Origin: Tenacibaculum sp. 190130A14a
Lineage (GTDB): Bacteria; Bacteroidota; Bacteroidia; Flavobacteriales; Flavobacteriaceae
Direction: 5' to 3'
Length of the DNA: 64,000 bases
NCBI RefSeq assembly: GCF_964048965.1
Contig: NZ_OZ040189.1
Coordinates: 2,480,001 to 2,544,000 of the forward strand
The notes beneath the pieces were generated by a model. That model ran no database searches, was not told where the DNA came from, and saw only the letters and a program-made list of their open reading frames with translations. The position numbers and the translations under genes were made by a program. Below, piece by piece: positions 44,871 through 52,553 of the stretch (position 1 is its first letter; each line of letters starts with the position of its first letter).

Positions 44871-45703
44871 TTAGATTTCTGAAGGACTTATCTTAAACTT
44901 CTTTTTAAAAGCAGCGCTAAAGTTAGATAAGTTTTGATAACCCAACTCTAAGTAGATATCTGATGGTGTTACATTTGCGTTTTTTAAAAGCTCTTTGGCC
45001 TTTAACAAACGTTTATCTCTAAACCATTTTCCTGGTGAAGTTTGATACTCTTTTACAAAGTTTCTTTTAAAGGTAGATAAACTCATATTGCATAAAAAAG
45101 CAATTTCTTCTAAAGCCAAAGAAGAGAGTACATTATTTTCTATTACCTTTTTAAAAGGTGATTCTTCCTTTGCTATTAAAGAATATAAGTAGCTTTCAAA
45201 TGCTTGTCCGTATTTGTTGAGTAAATACAATAACAGTTCATCAAATTTTACAGACAATAAATTATCTATAAAAGCTTTCGGAGCTTCTTTAATGGTATTT
45301 AATGAATTCAAATAAGAATCAATATACGCATCATTTTCAATAACAAAACAAGAATTTGAAGTAGTGCTATTCCCTTTACTTGATGCTTCTTTAAAAATTC
45401 TTGTAGTCGTTCTTCAGAAAAAAATAAAAGCTTGCAGTAATATATTTCCTCTGTATCTAGCAACTCGCTCCACAAACAATTTCCTTTGGCTATTAAAATA
45501 GATTGCGAATTGTTTACCATAAAAGAACCTTCTGCAAAATGCACTTGCTTCGTACCTTTTTGTAAAAAACTAAACATGTGCATGTTTAAATTGACCTTGG
45601 TTTTAATGGCTTCTTCTTCCATTTTTAGGTCATACACAAAAAGTTCTGGAAAATCAGAATCGTTTAAATAAGCATTCGGAATGTTGTCTATAGAAGGCTT
45701 CAA
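44871..45703 (-). pseudogene. AraC-family regulator broken by a one-base frameshift
   Basis: Two reading frames make up one AraC-like protein. The first (starting TTG at 45703) encodes an N-terminal cupin-like sensor half (IPNAYLNDSDFPELF through FFSEERLQEFLKKHQ). The second encodes the HTH domain (LEEIAFLCNMSLSTFKRNFV and YLELGYQNLSNFSAAFKKKF). Reading across, the frame changes near 45372-45374, at a CCC run (GGG on the coding strand): one inserted base would join KHQVKG to NSTTSNSCFVIENDAY. Restored length about 277 aa, normal for AraC. Either a true inactivation, a programmed shift or a sequencing error in the short run. It lies directly after the CysK-like gene. Confidence 0.8.
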
Positions 45704-45731
45704 TAAGTTAAAATCAAAAGGTTTCTTGTGG

Positions 45732-46739
45732 TTAATTTAAGAATCCTTGCTCCTTCATCCAAGCATCTGAGTAAATTTTGTCTGTATAGCGAATTCCATG
45801 ATCTGGTAATACCACTACCACAAAACTATCTTTGTCAAATGTTCCCTTTGCAGCGTATTGTTTTACTGCCTGAATCACTGCTCCAGAAGTATATCCGCAG
45901 AAAAGACCTTCGTCTTTAATTAATTGTCGAGCAGTTAATGCTGCCTCTTTATCAGCTACTTTTTCATAAACATCTACCACATCAAAATCGGTAGCAGTTG
46001 GAATCAAGTTTTTTCCTAAACCTTCAATTTTATACGGAGCAATTTCTTTGGTATCTAACTCTCCAGTTTCATGGAATTTCTTAATCACAGAACCAATAGC
46101 ATCCACCCCTAATACTTGAATATTTGGATTTTGTTCTTTTAAATATCGTCCAGTTCCTGAAATAGTTCCTCCAGTACCGCTTGCAATAACCACGTGGGTT
46201 ACCTTACCTTCGGTTTGTGCCCAAATTTCTGGTCCAGTAGTATGATAATGTGCTTCAATATTTAATTCGTTAAAATATTGATTGATATAAATAGACTTCG
46301 GTGTTTCTTTATGAATACGCTTTGCAGTTTCATAATACGAACGTGGATCATCAGCAGGTACGTTTGCCGGACAAACATGTACCTCTGCTCCCATGGTTTT
46401 TAATACTTCTATTTTGTTTTCAGACGATTTATCACTCACTGCCAAAATACATTTGTATCCTTTTACCATGGCAATCATTGCCAAGCTAAACCCTGTATTT
46501 CCTGAAGTTGTTTCAACAATAGTATCTCCTGGTTTTAACAATCCTTTTTTCTCTGCATTTTCTACAATATGTAATGCTATTCTGTCTTTTGCAGAATGTC
46601 CTGGATTAAACGCCTCTATTTTAGCAAAGAAGTTACCTGGTAAATCACTAGTGATTCGTTGTAACTTTACAATTGGTGTTTGCCCTACGAGTTCTAAAAT
46701 TGAATTGTTAATTCCTTTGTTTCTATCCATTGTTTTCAA
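45732..46739 (-). CDS. Cysteine synthase family PLP enzyme
   Basis: 335-aa fold type II enzyme. Landmarks: [17 protein letters not shown], the PLP lysine in [61 protein letters not shown], and [16 protein letters not shown]. It is a close paralogue of the catalytic half of the CBS-like enzyme at 35.2 kb (shared blocks include NPNI, the DDPRSYY segment, and the TGGTISGT turn) but lacks CBS domains. O-acetylserine sulfhydrylase or a related activity is likely. Start could also be nine bases later (MDRNKG). A repeat element precedes it. Confidence 0.9.
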   Translation of the reverse strand: MKTMDRNKGINNSILELVGQTPIVKLQRITSDLPGNFFAKIEAFNPGHSAKDRIALHIVENAEKKGLLKPGDTIVETTSGNTGFSLAMIAMVKGYKCILAVSDKSSENKIEVLKTMGAEVHVCPANVPADDPRSYYETAKRIHKETPKSIYINQYFNELNIEAHYHTTGPEIWAQTEGKVTHVVIASGTGGTISGTGRYLKEQNPNIQVLGVDAIGSVIKKFHETGELDTKEIAPYKIEGLGKNLIPTATDFDVVDVYEKVADKEAALTARQLIKDEGLFCGYTSGAVIQAVKQYAAKGTFDKDSFVVVVLPDHGIRYTDKIYSDAWMKEQGFLN

Positions 46740-46746
46740 TAAAAAA

Positions 46747-46815
46747 CGTCATTACGAGATAAATGACGAAGTAACCTGTTATTATTGAGATTGCTTCGTT
46801 GCTCTCGCAATGACG
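46747..46815. repeat. REP-like inverted-repeat element (69 bp)
   Basis: Bounded by cgtcattacgag and ctcgcaatgacg, an imperfect inverted repeat, with GAAGTAA and GATTGCTTCG between. A second, longer copy with the same ends and core lies at 50679-50776. Lies between the cysK-like and oligopeptidase genes on the minus strand. Confidence 0.75.
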
Positions 46816-46845
46816 CTTTACACTCAATCGAGCGCAAAAATATAA

Positions 46846-49014
46846 TTATTTTTCTAACTTATCTTCTAACATTAGTAAGAAGGTGTATTCTTCTGCAGTT
46901 TCTTTTAATGCATCGAAACGTCCAGAAGCTCCTCCGTGCCCTGCTTCCATATTGGTATGCAGCATTAAAATGTTATCGTCCGTTTTTAATTCACGTAATT
47001 TAGCAACCCATTTTGCAGGCTCCCAATATTGAACTTGACTATCGTGTAAACCAGTTGTTACTAACATATTCGGATAGTTCTTGGCTACTACCTGATCGTA
47101 TGGAGAGTACGACTTCATATAATCGTAGTACTCTTTGTTATTAGGGTTCCCCCACTCATCATACTCACCAGTAGTTAATGGAATACTATCATCTAACATT
47201 GTAGAAATTACATCTACAAATGGTACCGCAGCAATGATTCCGTTGTATAACTCAGGATTCATGTTAATTACTGCTCCCATTAATAATCCACCAGCAGATC
47301 CTCCCATAGCATATAAGTGCTCTGGAGAAGTATATCCGTTATCAATTAAATATTTCGAACAGTCAATAAAATCGGTAAACGTATTCATCTTGTTTAACAT
47401 TTTTCCGTCTTCATACCACTCACGTCCTAAATATTGACTTCCTCTAATATGTGCTAATGCAAAAATGAATCCACGGTCTAATAAACTTAAACGTGTTGTT
47501 GAGAATCCATCGCTAATTGTATATCCGTAAGAACCATAAGCATATTGTAAAATAGGTGTGTTCTTGTCAATCTTAGTATCCTTGTGGTGTACAATAGACA
47601 ATGCTATTTTCTTACCATCACGTGCAGGTACCCAAATACGCTTGCTTACATAGTTTGCTTTATCAAACTTCCCTCCTAATACTTCTTGCTCTTTTTTAAC
47701 TTCTTTTGATTTGTCTTTCATATTGAAGTCAATCACAGAACTAGGAGTTGTCATTGAATTGTAAGAATAGCGAATGATGTCTGTATCGAACTCTGGATTT
47801 GAATATACACCTGCCGAATAAGTTTCTTCATCAAATGGTAAGTAGTAATCTTCTGCTCCATCCCAACGCTTGATACGAATCTTGTTCAATCCTTCATTTC
47901 TTTCTTCTAAAACTAAATAGTCTTTAAAAATTGAAAAATCTTCAAATAAAGTATCTTCTCTATGAGGAATTACATCTACCCAATTTTCTTTGGTAGTTTT
48001 ATCCTCTGGAGTTTTCATTAACTTAAAGTTTTGTGCTCCGTCTTTGTTGGTTTTGATATAGAAATGATCTCCGTAGTGCGCAATATCATATTCTAAATTA
48101 CGCTCACGAGGTTGAATTATTCTAAACGTTCCATCAGGGTTATCAGCTTCTAATACTTGGTATTCTGAAGATACCGTGTTGTAAGAACCAATTACAATGT
48201 ATTTTCTTGATTTTGTTTTGGTAACAAAAGTTCCGAAAGTATCATCTTTCTCTTCAAAAACTAATACATCTTCTGAAGCATCTGTACCTAAAGTGTGCTT
48301 GTAAATTTGAGAACTACGTAAAGTTACAGGGTCTTTTTTAGTATAAAATAACGTTTTGTTATCGTTTGCCCATACAGAACCTCCTGTAGTATTATCAATC
48401 TTATCTGAAAGAATTTCTCCTGTTTCTAAGTTCTTAACTTGAATGGTATACTGACGACGACTTACAGTATCTACTGCAAAAGCAGCTAACTTATTGTCTG
48501 GAGTTACATTTAATCCACCTAATTGAAAGTAGTCATGTCCTTTTGCTTCGTCATTTACATTAAAAATAACTTCTTCAGCAGCCTCTAAATTTCCTTTTTT
48601 ACGACTATAAATAGGATATTGTTGTCCTTTTTCATAACGCGTAATATAGAAATATCCATTCTTTTTATAAGGAACCGACTCATCGTCTTCTTTAATACGT
48701 CCTTTCATTTCTTGAAATAACGACTCTTGGAAATTTTTGGTATCCTTTGTTATTTCATCGTAGTATGCATTTTCAGCATTTAAATAATCGTACACTTTTT
48801 GCGTTTGCTCATCTTTCTGTTCAGCATTTTTTTGCTCATCAGACAAGCGCATCCAGAAATAATTATCTGTTCTAACGTCTCCGTGCTTTTCTAATTTTGT
48901 TGGTTGTTTTTCTGCAACAGGGGCTTTTATCATTGTGTCTTTCATCTTTTTGTCTTTACAAGCGGATGCAAAAATAAGACTAAAAACTGAAGCAGATAGC
49001 AGTATTTTTTTCAT
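46846..49014 (-). CDS. S9 family oligopeptidase B-like lipoprotein
   Basis: 722-aa lipoprotein (Cys19 in FASAC) of the prolyl oligopeptidase family, oligopeptidase B type. An N-terminal beta-propeller (IKEDDESVPYKKNGYFYITR and following repeats) caps an alpha/beta hydrolase with the nucleophile in YAMGGSAGGLLMGAV, and the acid and histidine in LVTTGLHDSQVQYWEP and EAGHGGASGR. Cleaves short peptides, probably after basic residues, in the periplasm or outside. The start MKKILLSASVFSLIF is a good lipoprotein leader. Confidence 0.95.
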   Translation of the reverse strand: MKKILLSASVFSLIFASACKDKKMKDTMIKAPVAEKQPTKLEKHGDVRTDNYFWMRLSDEQKNAEQKDEQTQKVYDYLNAENAYYDEITKDTKNFQESLFQEMKGRIKEDDESVPYKKNGYFYITRYEKGQQYPIYSRKKGNLEAAEEVIFNVNDEAKGHDYFQLGGLNVTPDNKLAAFAVDTVSRRQYTIQVKNLETGEILSDKIDNTTGGSVWANDNKTLFYTKKDPVTLRSSQIYKHTLGTDASEDVLVFEEKDDTFGTFVTKTKSRKYIVIGSYNTVSSEYQVLEADNPDGTFRIIQPRERNLEYDIAHYGDHFYIKTNKDGAQNFKLMKTPEDKTTKENWVDVIPHREDTLFEDFSIFKDYLVLEERNEGLNKIRIKRWDGAEDYYLPFDEETYSAGVYSNPEFDTDIIRYSYNSMTTPSSVIDFNMKDKSKEVKKEQEVLGGKFDKANYVSKRIWVPARDGKKIALSIVHHKDTKIDKNTPILQYAYGSYGYTISDGFSTTRLSLLDRGFIFALAHIRGSQYLGREWYEDGKMLNKMNTFTDFIDCSKYLIDNGYTSPEHLYAMGGSAGGLLMGAVINMNPELYNGIIAAVPFVDVISTMLDDSIPLTTGEYDEWGNPNNKEYYDYMKSYSPYDQVVAKNYPNMLVTTGLHDSQVQYWEPAKWVAKLRELKTDDNILMLHTNMEAGHGGASGRFDALKETAEEYTFLLMLEDKLEK

Positions 49015-49023
49015 TTTATATGT

Positions 49024-49057
49024 TTGGTTAATATTTCTTGTGAAAATACTAAATTTG
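49024..49057 (+). promoter_or_regulatory. Promoter of the ybaB-like gene
   Basis: TTG (49024-49026), 23 bases, then TAAATTTG (49050-49057), 25 bases before the ATG. Both elements of the Bacteroidota consensus are present. Confidence 0.6.
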
Positions 49058-49081
49058 CTGTTAAAAAAATCTTAAGAATTT

Positions 49082-49405
49082 ATGTTTGGAGATATTTCAG
49101 GAATGATGGGCAAATTACAAGAGGCTCAACAAAAAGTAGAAGAAACAAAAAAACGCTTGGATACAGTATTGATAGACGAGTCTTCTTCTGATGGCAACAT
49201 TAAAGTAACCGTAACTGCCAATAGAGAAATTAAAGCTATTTCTGTAAATGAAAGTTTACTTGGTGATGCTGAGGAGTTAGAAGATTATTTAATTTTAACT
49301 TTAAACAAAGCGTTGAAAAGAGCGGGAGAAATTAACGAACAAGAATTGGCAATCGCTGCCAAAGCTGGAATGCCAAATATTCCGGGTATGGATATGTTTA
49401 AATAA
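49082..49405 (+). CDS. YbaB/EbfC nucleoid-associated protein
   Basis: 107-aa DNA-binding protein: [20 protein letters not shown] helical start, [20 protein letters not shown] strand core and [19 protein letters not shown] helix, ending in [11 protein letters not shown]. It forms a tweezer-shaped dimer and binds DNA broadly; in many bacteria it lies near dnaX or recR, not here. Next gene is ten bases away. Confidence 0.93.
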   Translation: MFGDISGMMGKLQEAQQKVEETKKRLDTVLIDESSSDGNIKVTVTANREIKAISVNESLLGDAEELEDYLILTLNKALKRAGEINEQELAIAAKAGMPNIPGMDMFK

Positions 49406-49414
49406 ACCTTAGCC

Positions 49415-49711
49415 ATGTTATTATTGCAACTTGAAGATTATATGGTACCCTGTCTAAGCAAAAAAATGTTTGGTATAGATTGCATGGGCTGTGGTATACA
49501 ACGTTCTATAAACCTGCTTTTACAAGGAGAGTTTATTGCTGCCTTCAAGATGTATCCTGCCATTTATACGTTAATTATTTTGTTTGGATTTATTCTTTTA
49601 AACATAAAGTTCAAGTTTCAAAATGCGCAGAAAATAATTAGTATCTTGGCGGTATTAAATGTGCTAATTATTATCACAAGCTATATCTTAAAAATGAATC
49701 AATTAATCTAA
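49415..49711 (+). CDS. DUF2752 membrane protein
   Basis: 98-aa protein with the family's Cys motif, FGIDCMGCGIQRSINLLLQG (C..C-GC), and two transmembrane helices (YTLIILFGFILLNIKF, ISILAVLNVLIIITSYIL). Function unknown. Between ybaB and a CCC-motif protein, nine bases on each side, probably one transcript. Confidence 0.85.
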   Translation: MLLLQLEDYMVPCLSKKMFGIDCMGCGIQRSINLLLQGEFIAAFKMYPAIYTLIILFGFILLNIKFKFQNAQKIISILAVLNVLIIITSYILKMNQLI

Positions 49712-49719
49712 ATACAACT

Positions 49720-50034
49720 ATGAAAAAAAAGCTAAATCCAACTATTGTTTACGTTTTATCGATTGTTAGTTTTTTATGCTGTTGTTTTCTTGGAATGGGT
49801 ACTTTCCTTGCATTACCAGCATTTTTAATGGCTAACAAAGGGGTAAAAGGAGCTGAAGAAAATCCAGAAGCTTACGAGGGAGATGTACAAGCAATGAAAA
49901 CTGCTAAAACAGTGGCTATGATTGCTCTTATAGTAAATGGTTTATACTTATTGTATAGTATTTACAGCTTAGCAACTACCGACTGGGATGTGTTCTGGGA
50001 AACTTATAATAAAGCATTAGAACAATATCAATAA
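49720..50034 (+). CDS. CCC-motif small membrane protein
   Basis: 104-aa protein with two transmembrane segments (VLSIVSFLCCCFLGMGTFLA and TVAMIALIVNGLYLLYSI). The three adjacent cysteines in the first helix define the 'CCC motif' family of Bacteroidota. Function unknown. It ends at a terminator. Confidence 0.85.
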   Translation: MKKKLNPTIVYVLSIVSFLCCCFLGMGTFLALPAFLMANKGVKGAEENPEAYEGDVQAMKTAKTVAMIALIVNGLYLLYSIYSLATTDWDVFWETYNKALEQYQ

Positions 50035-50041
50035 GAATTTT

Positions 50042-50068
50042 AAAATGACCCGATTGGGTCATTTTTTT
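50042..50068 (+). terminator. Terminator after the CCC-motif gene
   Basis: Stem AAAATGACCC / GGGTCATTTT (10 bp), loop GATT, T-run. Marks the left end of the 755-base repeat-rich gap. Confidence 0.85.
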
Positions 50069-50096
50069 TGTTTTGATACGAACAGCGTGCGTCATT

Positions 50097-50289
50097 ACCC
50101 TTTCATTTTGTCTTGATACAAAACGAAACAAAAGATCAAGACTGATTTTTTGCTAAGGAAGATACCTTCAACCAAAAATACATTTTTGGTTTTGGCAGTG
50201 TATTCGAATCCAGACCGTAAACTCTATGGATTCTCCTATACTCCATAACCTTGAATTCTACTAAAACAAAAATAGGTCGGTTGTTACTC
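50097..50289. repeat. Repeat copy A (two blocks)
   Basis: Block 1 (50097-50149) begins ACCCTTTCATTTTGTC and carries an inverted pair GTCTTGAT / ATCAAGAC. Block 2 (50201-50289) begins TATTCGAATCCAGACCG and ends GGTTGTTACTC. Both recur in the same order at 50501-50672; block 2 differs at three of 89 positions. The stretch between the blocks differs between copies. Confidence 0.85.
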
Positions 50290-50349
50290 CTTTTATATCA
50301 ACCGTCCATAGAAAGTAATCCGAAAATTACACCGTAAGAAACGGCATAA

Positions 50350-50395
50350 ATGAAAAGCTGTCTGACTCCGATAAGATCGGAGGAGTTCTTTTCAT
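50350..50395. repeat. Hairpin with nested stem
   Basis: Outer arms ATGAAAAG (50350-50357) and CTTTTCAT (50388-50395), inner stem CTCCGAT / ATCGGAG with loop AAG. It lies between the two repeat copies. Part of the non-coding element; function unknown. Confidence 0.6.
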
Positions 50396-50450
50396 TTCGT
50401 TTCGAGGATGATAATTTTCGAGTGCAACTTTCGACAGACTCAATTTTTTT

Positions 50451-50477
50451 GTTCTTTTTCAGCAATGGAAAAAGAAC
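50451..50477. repeat. Perfect hairpin between the repeats
   Basis: 10-bp stem GTTCTTTTTC / GAAAAAGAAC with loop AGCAATG. Just upstream of repeat copy B, so the whole gap is a run of hairpins. Confidence 0.65.
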
Positions 50478-50500
50478 AATATCAAACAATAAACTTCTAA

Positions 50501-50672
50501 ACCCTTTCATTTTGTCTTGATACAAAACGAAACAAAAAATCAAGACTGATTTTTCTTTTACCGAATTCTAGCGTTTTATTCCATATTCGAATCCAGACCG
50601 TAAACTCTTTGGATTCTCCTATACTCCATAACCTTGAATTCTACTAAAAGAAAAATAGGTCGGTTATTACTC
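50501..50672. repeat. Repeat copy B (two blocks)
   Basis: Block 1 at 50501-50553 and block 2 at 50584-50672, both with the same start and end as copy A. A REP-like element follows within ten bases. This gap, 50035-50789, contains no gene I accept. Confidence 0.85.
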
Positions 50673-50678
50673 AAAAAA

Positions 50679-50776
50679 CGTCATTACGAAAGAAGCGTAA
50701 GCGTAGTGAAGTAATCTGTCAAAAACATGACGTGCACAATAAAAAGATTGCTTCGTCCTACCTCCTCGCAATGACG
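50679..50776. repeat. REP-like inverted-repeat element (98 bp)
   Basis: Same ends as the element at 46747-46815 (cgtcattacga and ctcgcaatgacg) and the same GAAGTAA and GATTGCTTCG core; longer by 29 bases inside. Ends 14 bases before the stop of the gene at 50790. Confidence 0.75.
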
Positions 50777-50789
50777 TTAAGTAAAAACT

Positions 50790-51521
50790 TTAGTCTCTTA
50801 AAAAGTAAACACAAAATGTTTTTCCTGTTACACGATCTATTAAGTAAATAAATTGATTTTGTTCTTCATCTATAACTTTAAGTACGATCAATTCTTTTTT
50901 ATAAAGTGCCATTTGCACTTTTGGTAACTGCTTACTTTGTTCTTCATTTAAAATCACAGGACCATCGAAAGGAACCTCATATCTCTTTTTATCAACTTCA
51001 AATTGAATTCTTTCATTTGTTAAGTGATATGGTAAAATTACTCCTGAAGTTTTTATGATTTCATTGGCTTCTTTAGGCGTAGGATAAAACCCAGCGTATA
51101 CACCTTTTTCAACTCCAAATACTTTTGTACATAGTTTAACTGCTAAATTGTTGGGTGCATGGGTAAAAAACTCATTTCCAACAACAATACAACCAGAAGA
51201 AGCGTGATAAACACGATATTCTTTATCTAAGTTAGAAAATCCAAACCCTGGATATCCTACTCCTTTTAAATGAGCGTTTCCACCAAGATAATTACCAATG
51301 CCTCCCACAAAACTCAACAACGGAAGCAACGACCAAGAAGAAAACAACAATAGTTTCCATGTAAAATGAGATTTTCTAACTATTAAAACTATCAAAAAAA
51401 CTAACCAACATATAAAGGGTAACCACCATAGCATTGGAAACCCAAACAATAACCATGAGCTTAAGAGTACCACCCAAAACAAGGGTTTTATATAGTTTTT
51501 CTTTTGTGTTGTATTTTTCAT
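50790..51521 (-). CDS. Hypothetical membrane protein (243 aa)
   Basis: No family recognised. About three N-terminal transmembrane helices (PLFWVVLLSSWLLFGF, WWLPFICWLVFLIVLIV, LLLFSSWSLLPLLSFV) and a soluble part rich in strands after residue 80 (EYRVYHASSGCIVVGNEFF). A paired GxGxxGF stretch (VGYPGFGFSNL) follows the helices. It lies between the repeat-rich gap and the defence operon, on the opposite strand. Confidence 0.65.
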   Translation of the reverse strand: MKNTTQKKNYIKPLFWVVLLSSWLLFGFPMLWWLPFICWLVFLIVLIVRKSHFTWKLLLFSSWSLLPLLSFVGGIGNYLGGNAHLKGVGYPGFGFSNLDKEYRVYHASSGCIVVGNEFFTHAPNNLAVKLCTKVFGVEKGVYAGFYPTPKEANEIIKTSGVILPYHLTNERIQFEVDKKRYEVPFDGPVILNEEQSKQLPKVQMALYKKELIVLKVIDEEQNQFIYLIDRVTGKTFCVYFLRD

Positions 51522-51679
51522 AACAATATATATGCTTCTTTTGTCTGCAAGCTACTAATTTTATGTGTTTTATATAAGAATACAACGATAAAATTCTCCT
51601 CCCGCTCCTACTCAACCTCTAACACCTAATCCTTACCTGCAAACTAACAAAAATCTAAAAACAAACATTTTTCTAAATT

Positions 51680-51687
51680 TAATTTTG
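51680..51687 (+). promoter_or_regulatory. Promoter -7 element TAATTTTG of the defence operon
   Basis: TAnnTTTG match; start near 51692 is inferred. It would give a leader of about 100 bases that holds the hairpin at 51712. The -33 TTG is not clear. Confidence 0.4.
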
Positions 51688-51711
51688 GTAGTGGTTTTTG
51701 TTTTAGCAATA

Positions 51712-51727
51712 CTACGGGAAACCGTAG
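51712..51727. promoter_or_regulatory. CTACGG-GAAA-CCGTAG hairpin in the leader
   Basis: Perfect 6-bp stem with a GAAA (GNRA-type) loop, the only G+C-rich spot in an otherwise AT-rich leader. It may act as an operator or as RNA structure before the AbiV-like gene. The rest of 51522-51793 holds no gene. Confidence 0.45.
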
Positions 51728-51793
51728 GGTGTTTGTATGAGTTTTGTTATTTTAGGGGCTGTTTTGTAAACAAAAAATGTAAAAGAAAAAATA

Positions 51794-52516
51794 ATGACTA
51801 AAAAGTTCCCCAACTTAACTCCAGAAGAGTCTAAAGGTATTGATAAACTTATCTATAAAAATGCATTACAACTAAAAAAAGATGCAATTTCTATTGCCGA
51901 AAATAGAAAATCTTACAGCTCCGCTACTTCTATTTTAATTTTAAGTTCAGAAGAAGTAATAAAATCCATTCTAGTATTGTTGCATTCTGAAGGATACAAT
52001 GTATATAAGCTAAAAGAAACTCATAAATTTTTCTTTGACCATAAAATTAGACATCAAATTACTCAATTAATAGAAATGGGATCTGGTATTGTTAAATCAT
52101 TGATTAATTATAAAGAACAAGAACCTACAAAACTGTTAAAAACAAAAATTAATTGGTTGGATAATCTGGTAAATGGATTCTTTGATGTAGTAAAAGCTGC
52201 AAGCCCATTAATTGACGCCAATAATCGAATAGAAAAACTACAAAAATTTAATGATCTAAAAAATCAAGGGCTTTATGTCGATTATAAAAACACACTGTTA
52301 GTTCCACAAAGTGAGATAACAGTAAACACCTATAAAGAAACCCTAAAGATTACAGAAAATATCTTTTCTTTTAATAAAGGGCTTCGAATTTTGTTTCATC
52401 AAGAATTCAAAAACCATATGGATATCTCACAAATTAACAGGGTCAAAAATCTTTTAAAGGATTTGATCGATGAAGCATTAAAAGATTTTTCATTTAAAGA
52501 GTTGGCTAAATCTTAA
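51794..52516 (+). CDS. AbiV-like abortive infection protein
   Basis: 240-aa helical cytosolic protein. The section LIYKNALQLKKDAISIAENR, then SATSILILSSEEVIKSILVL followed by a His-rich turn (KETHKFFFDHKIRHQ), matches the AbiV pattern in which a conserved Glu-Glu precedes a His/Lys loop. AbiV proteins abort phage infection in lactococci by blocking translation. A HEPN-like fold is possible but no clear RxxxxH motif is seen. First gene of the five-gene operon, 37 bases before the ATPase gene. Confidence 0.7.
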   Translation: MTKKFPNLTPEESKGIDKLIYKNALQLKKDAISIAENRKSYSSATSILILSSEEVIKSILVLLHSEGYNVYKLKETHKFFFDHKIRHQITQLIEMGSGIVKSLINYKEQEPTKLLKTKINWLDNLVNGFFDVVKAASPLIDANNRIEKLQKFNDLKNQGLYVDYKNTLLVPQSEITVNTYKETLKITENIFSFNKGLRILFHQEFKNHMDISQINRVKNLLKDLIDEALKDFSFKELAKS

Positions 52517-52553
52517 TATAAACTTTAATCAATTTTAAAATAAACGGTAAACT

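Noticed and set aside
50298..50543. 81-codon minus-strand open frame in the repeat-rich gap
   Set aside because: It covers the nested hairpins and part of repeat copy B, and its composition follows the repeats rather than a protein. Treated as non-coding.
50097..50672. Repeats as a possible CRISPR array
   Set aside because: Only two copies, blocks of unequal spacing and no cas genes nearby.
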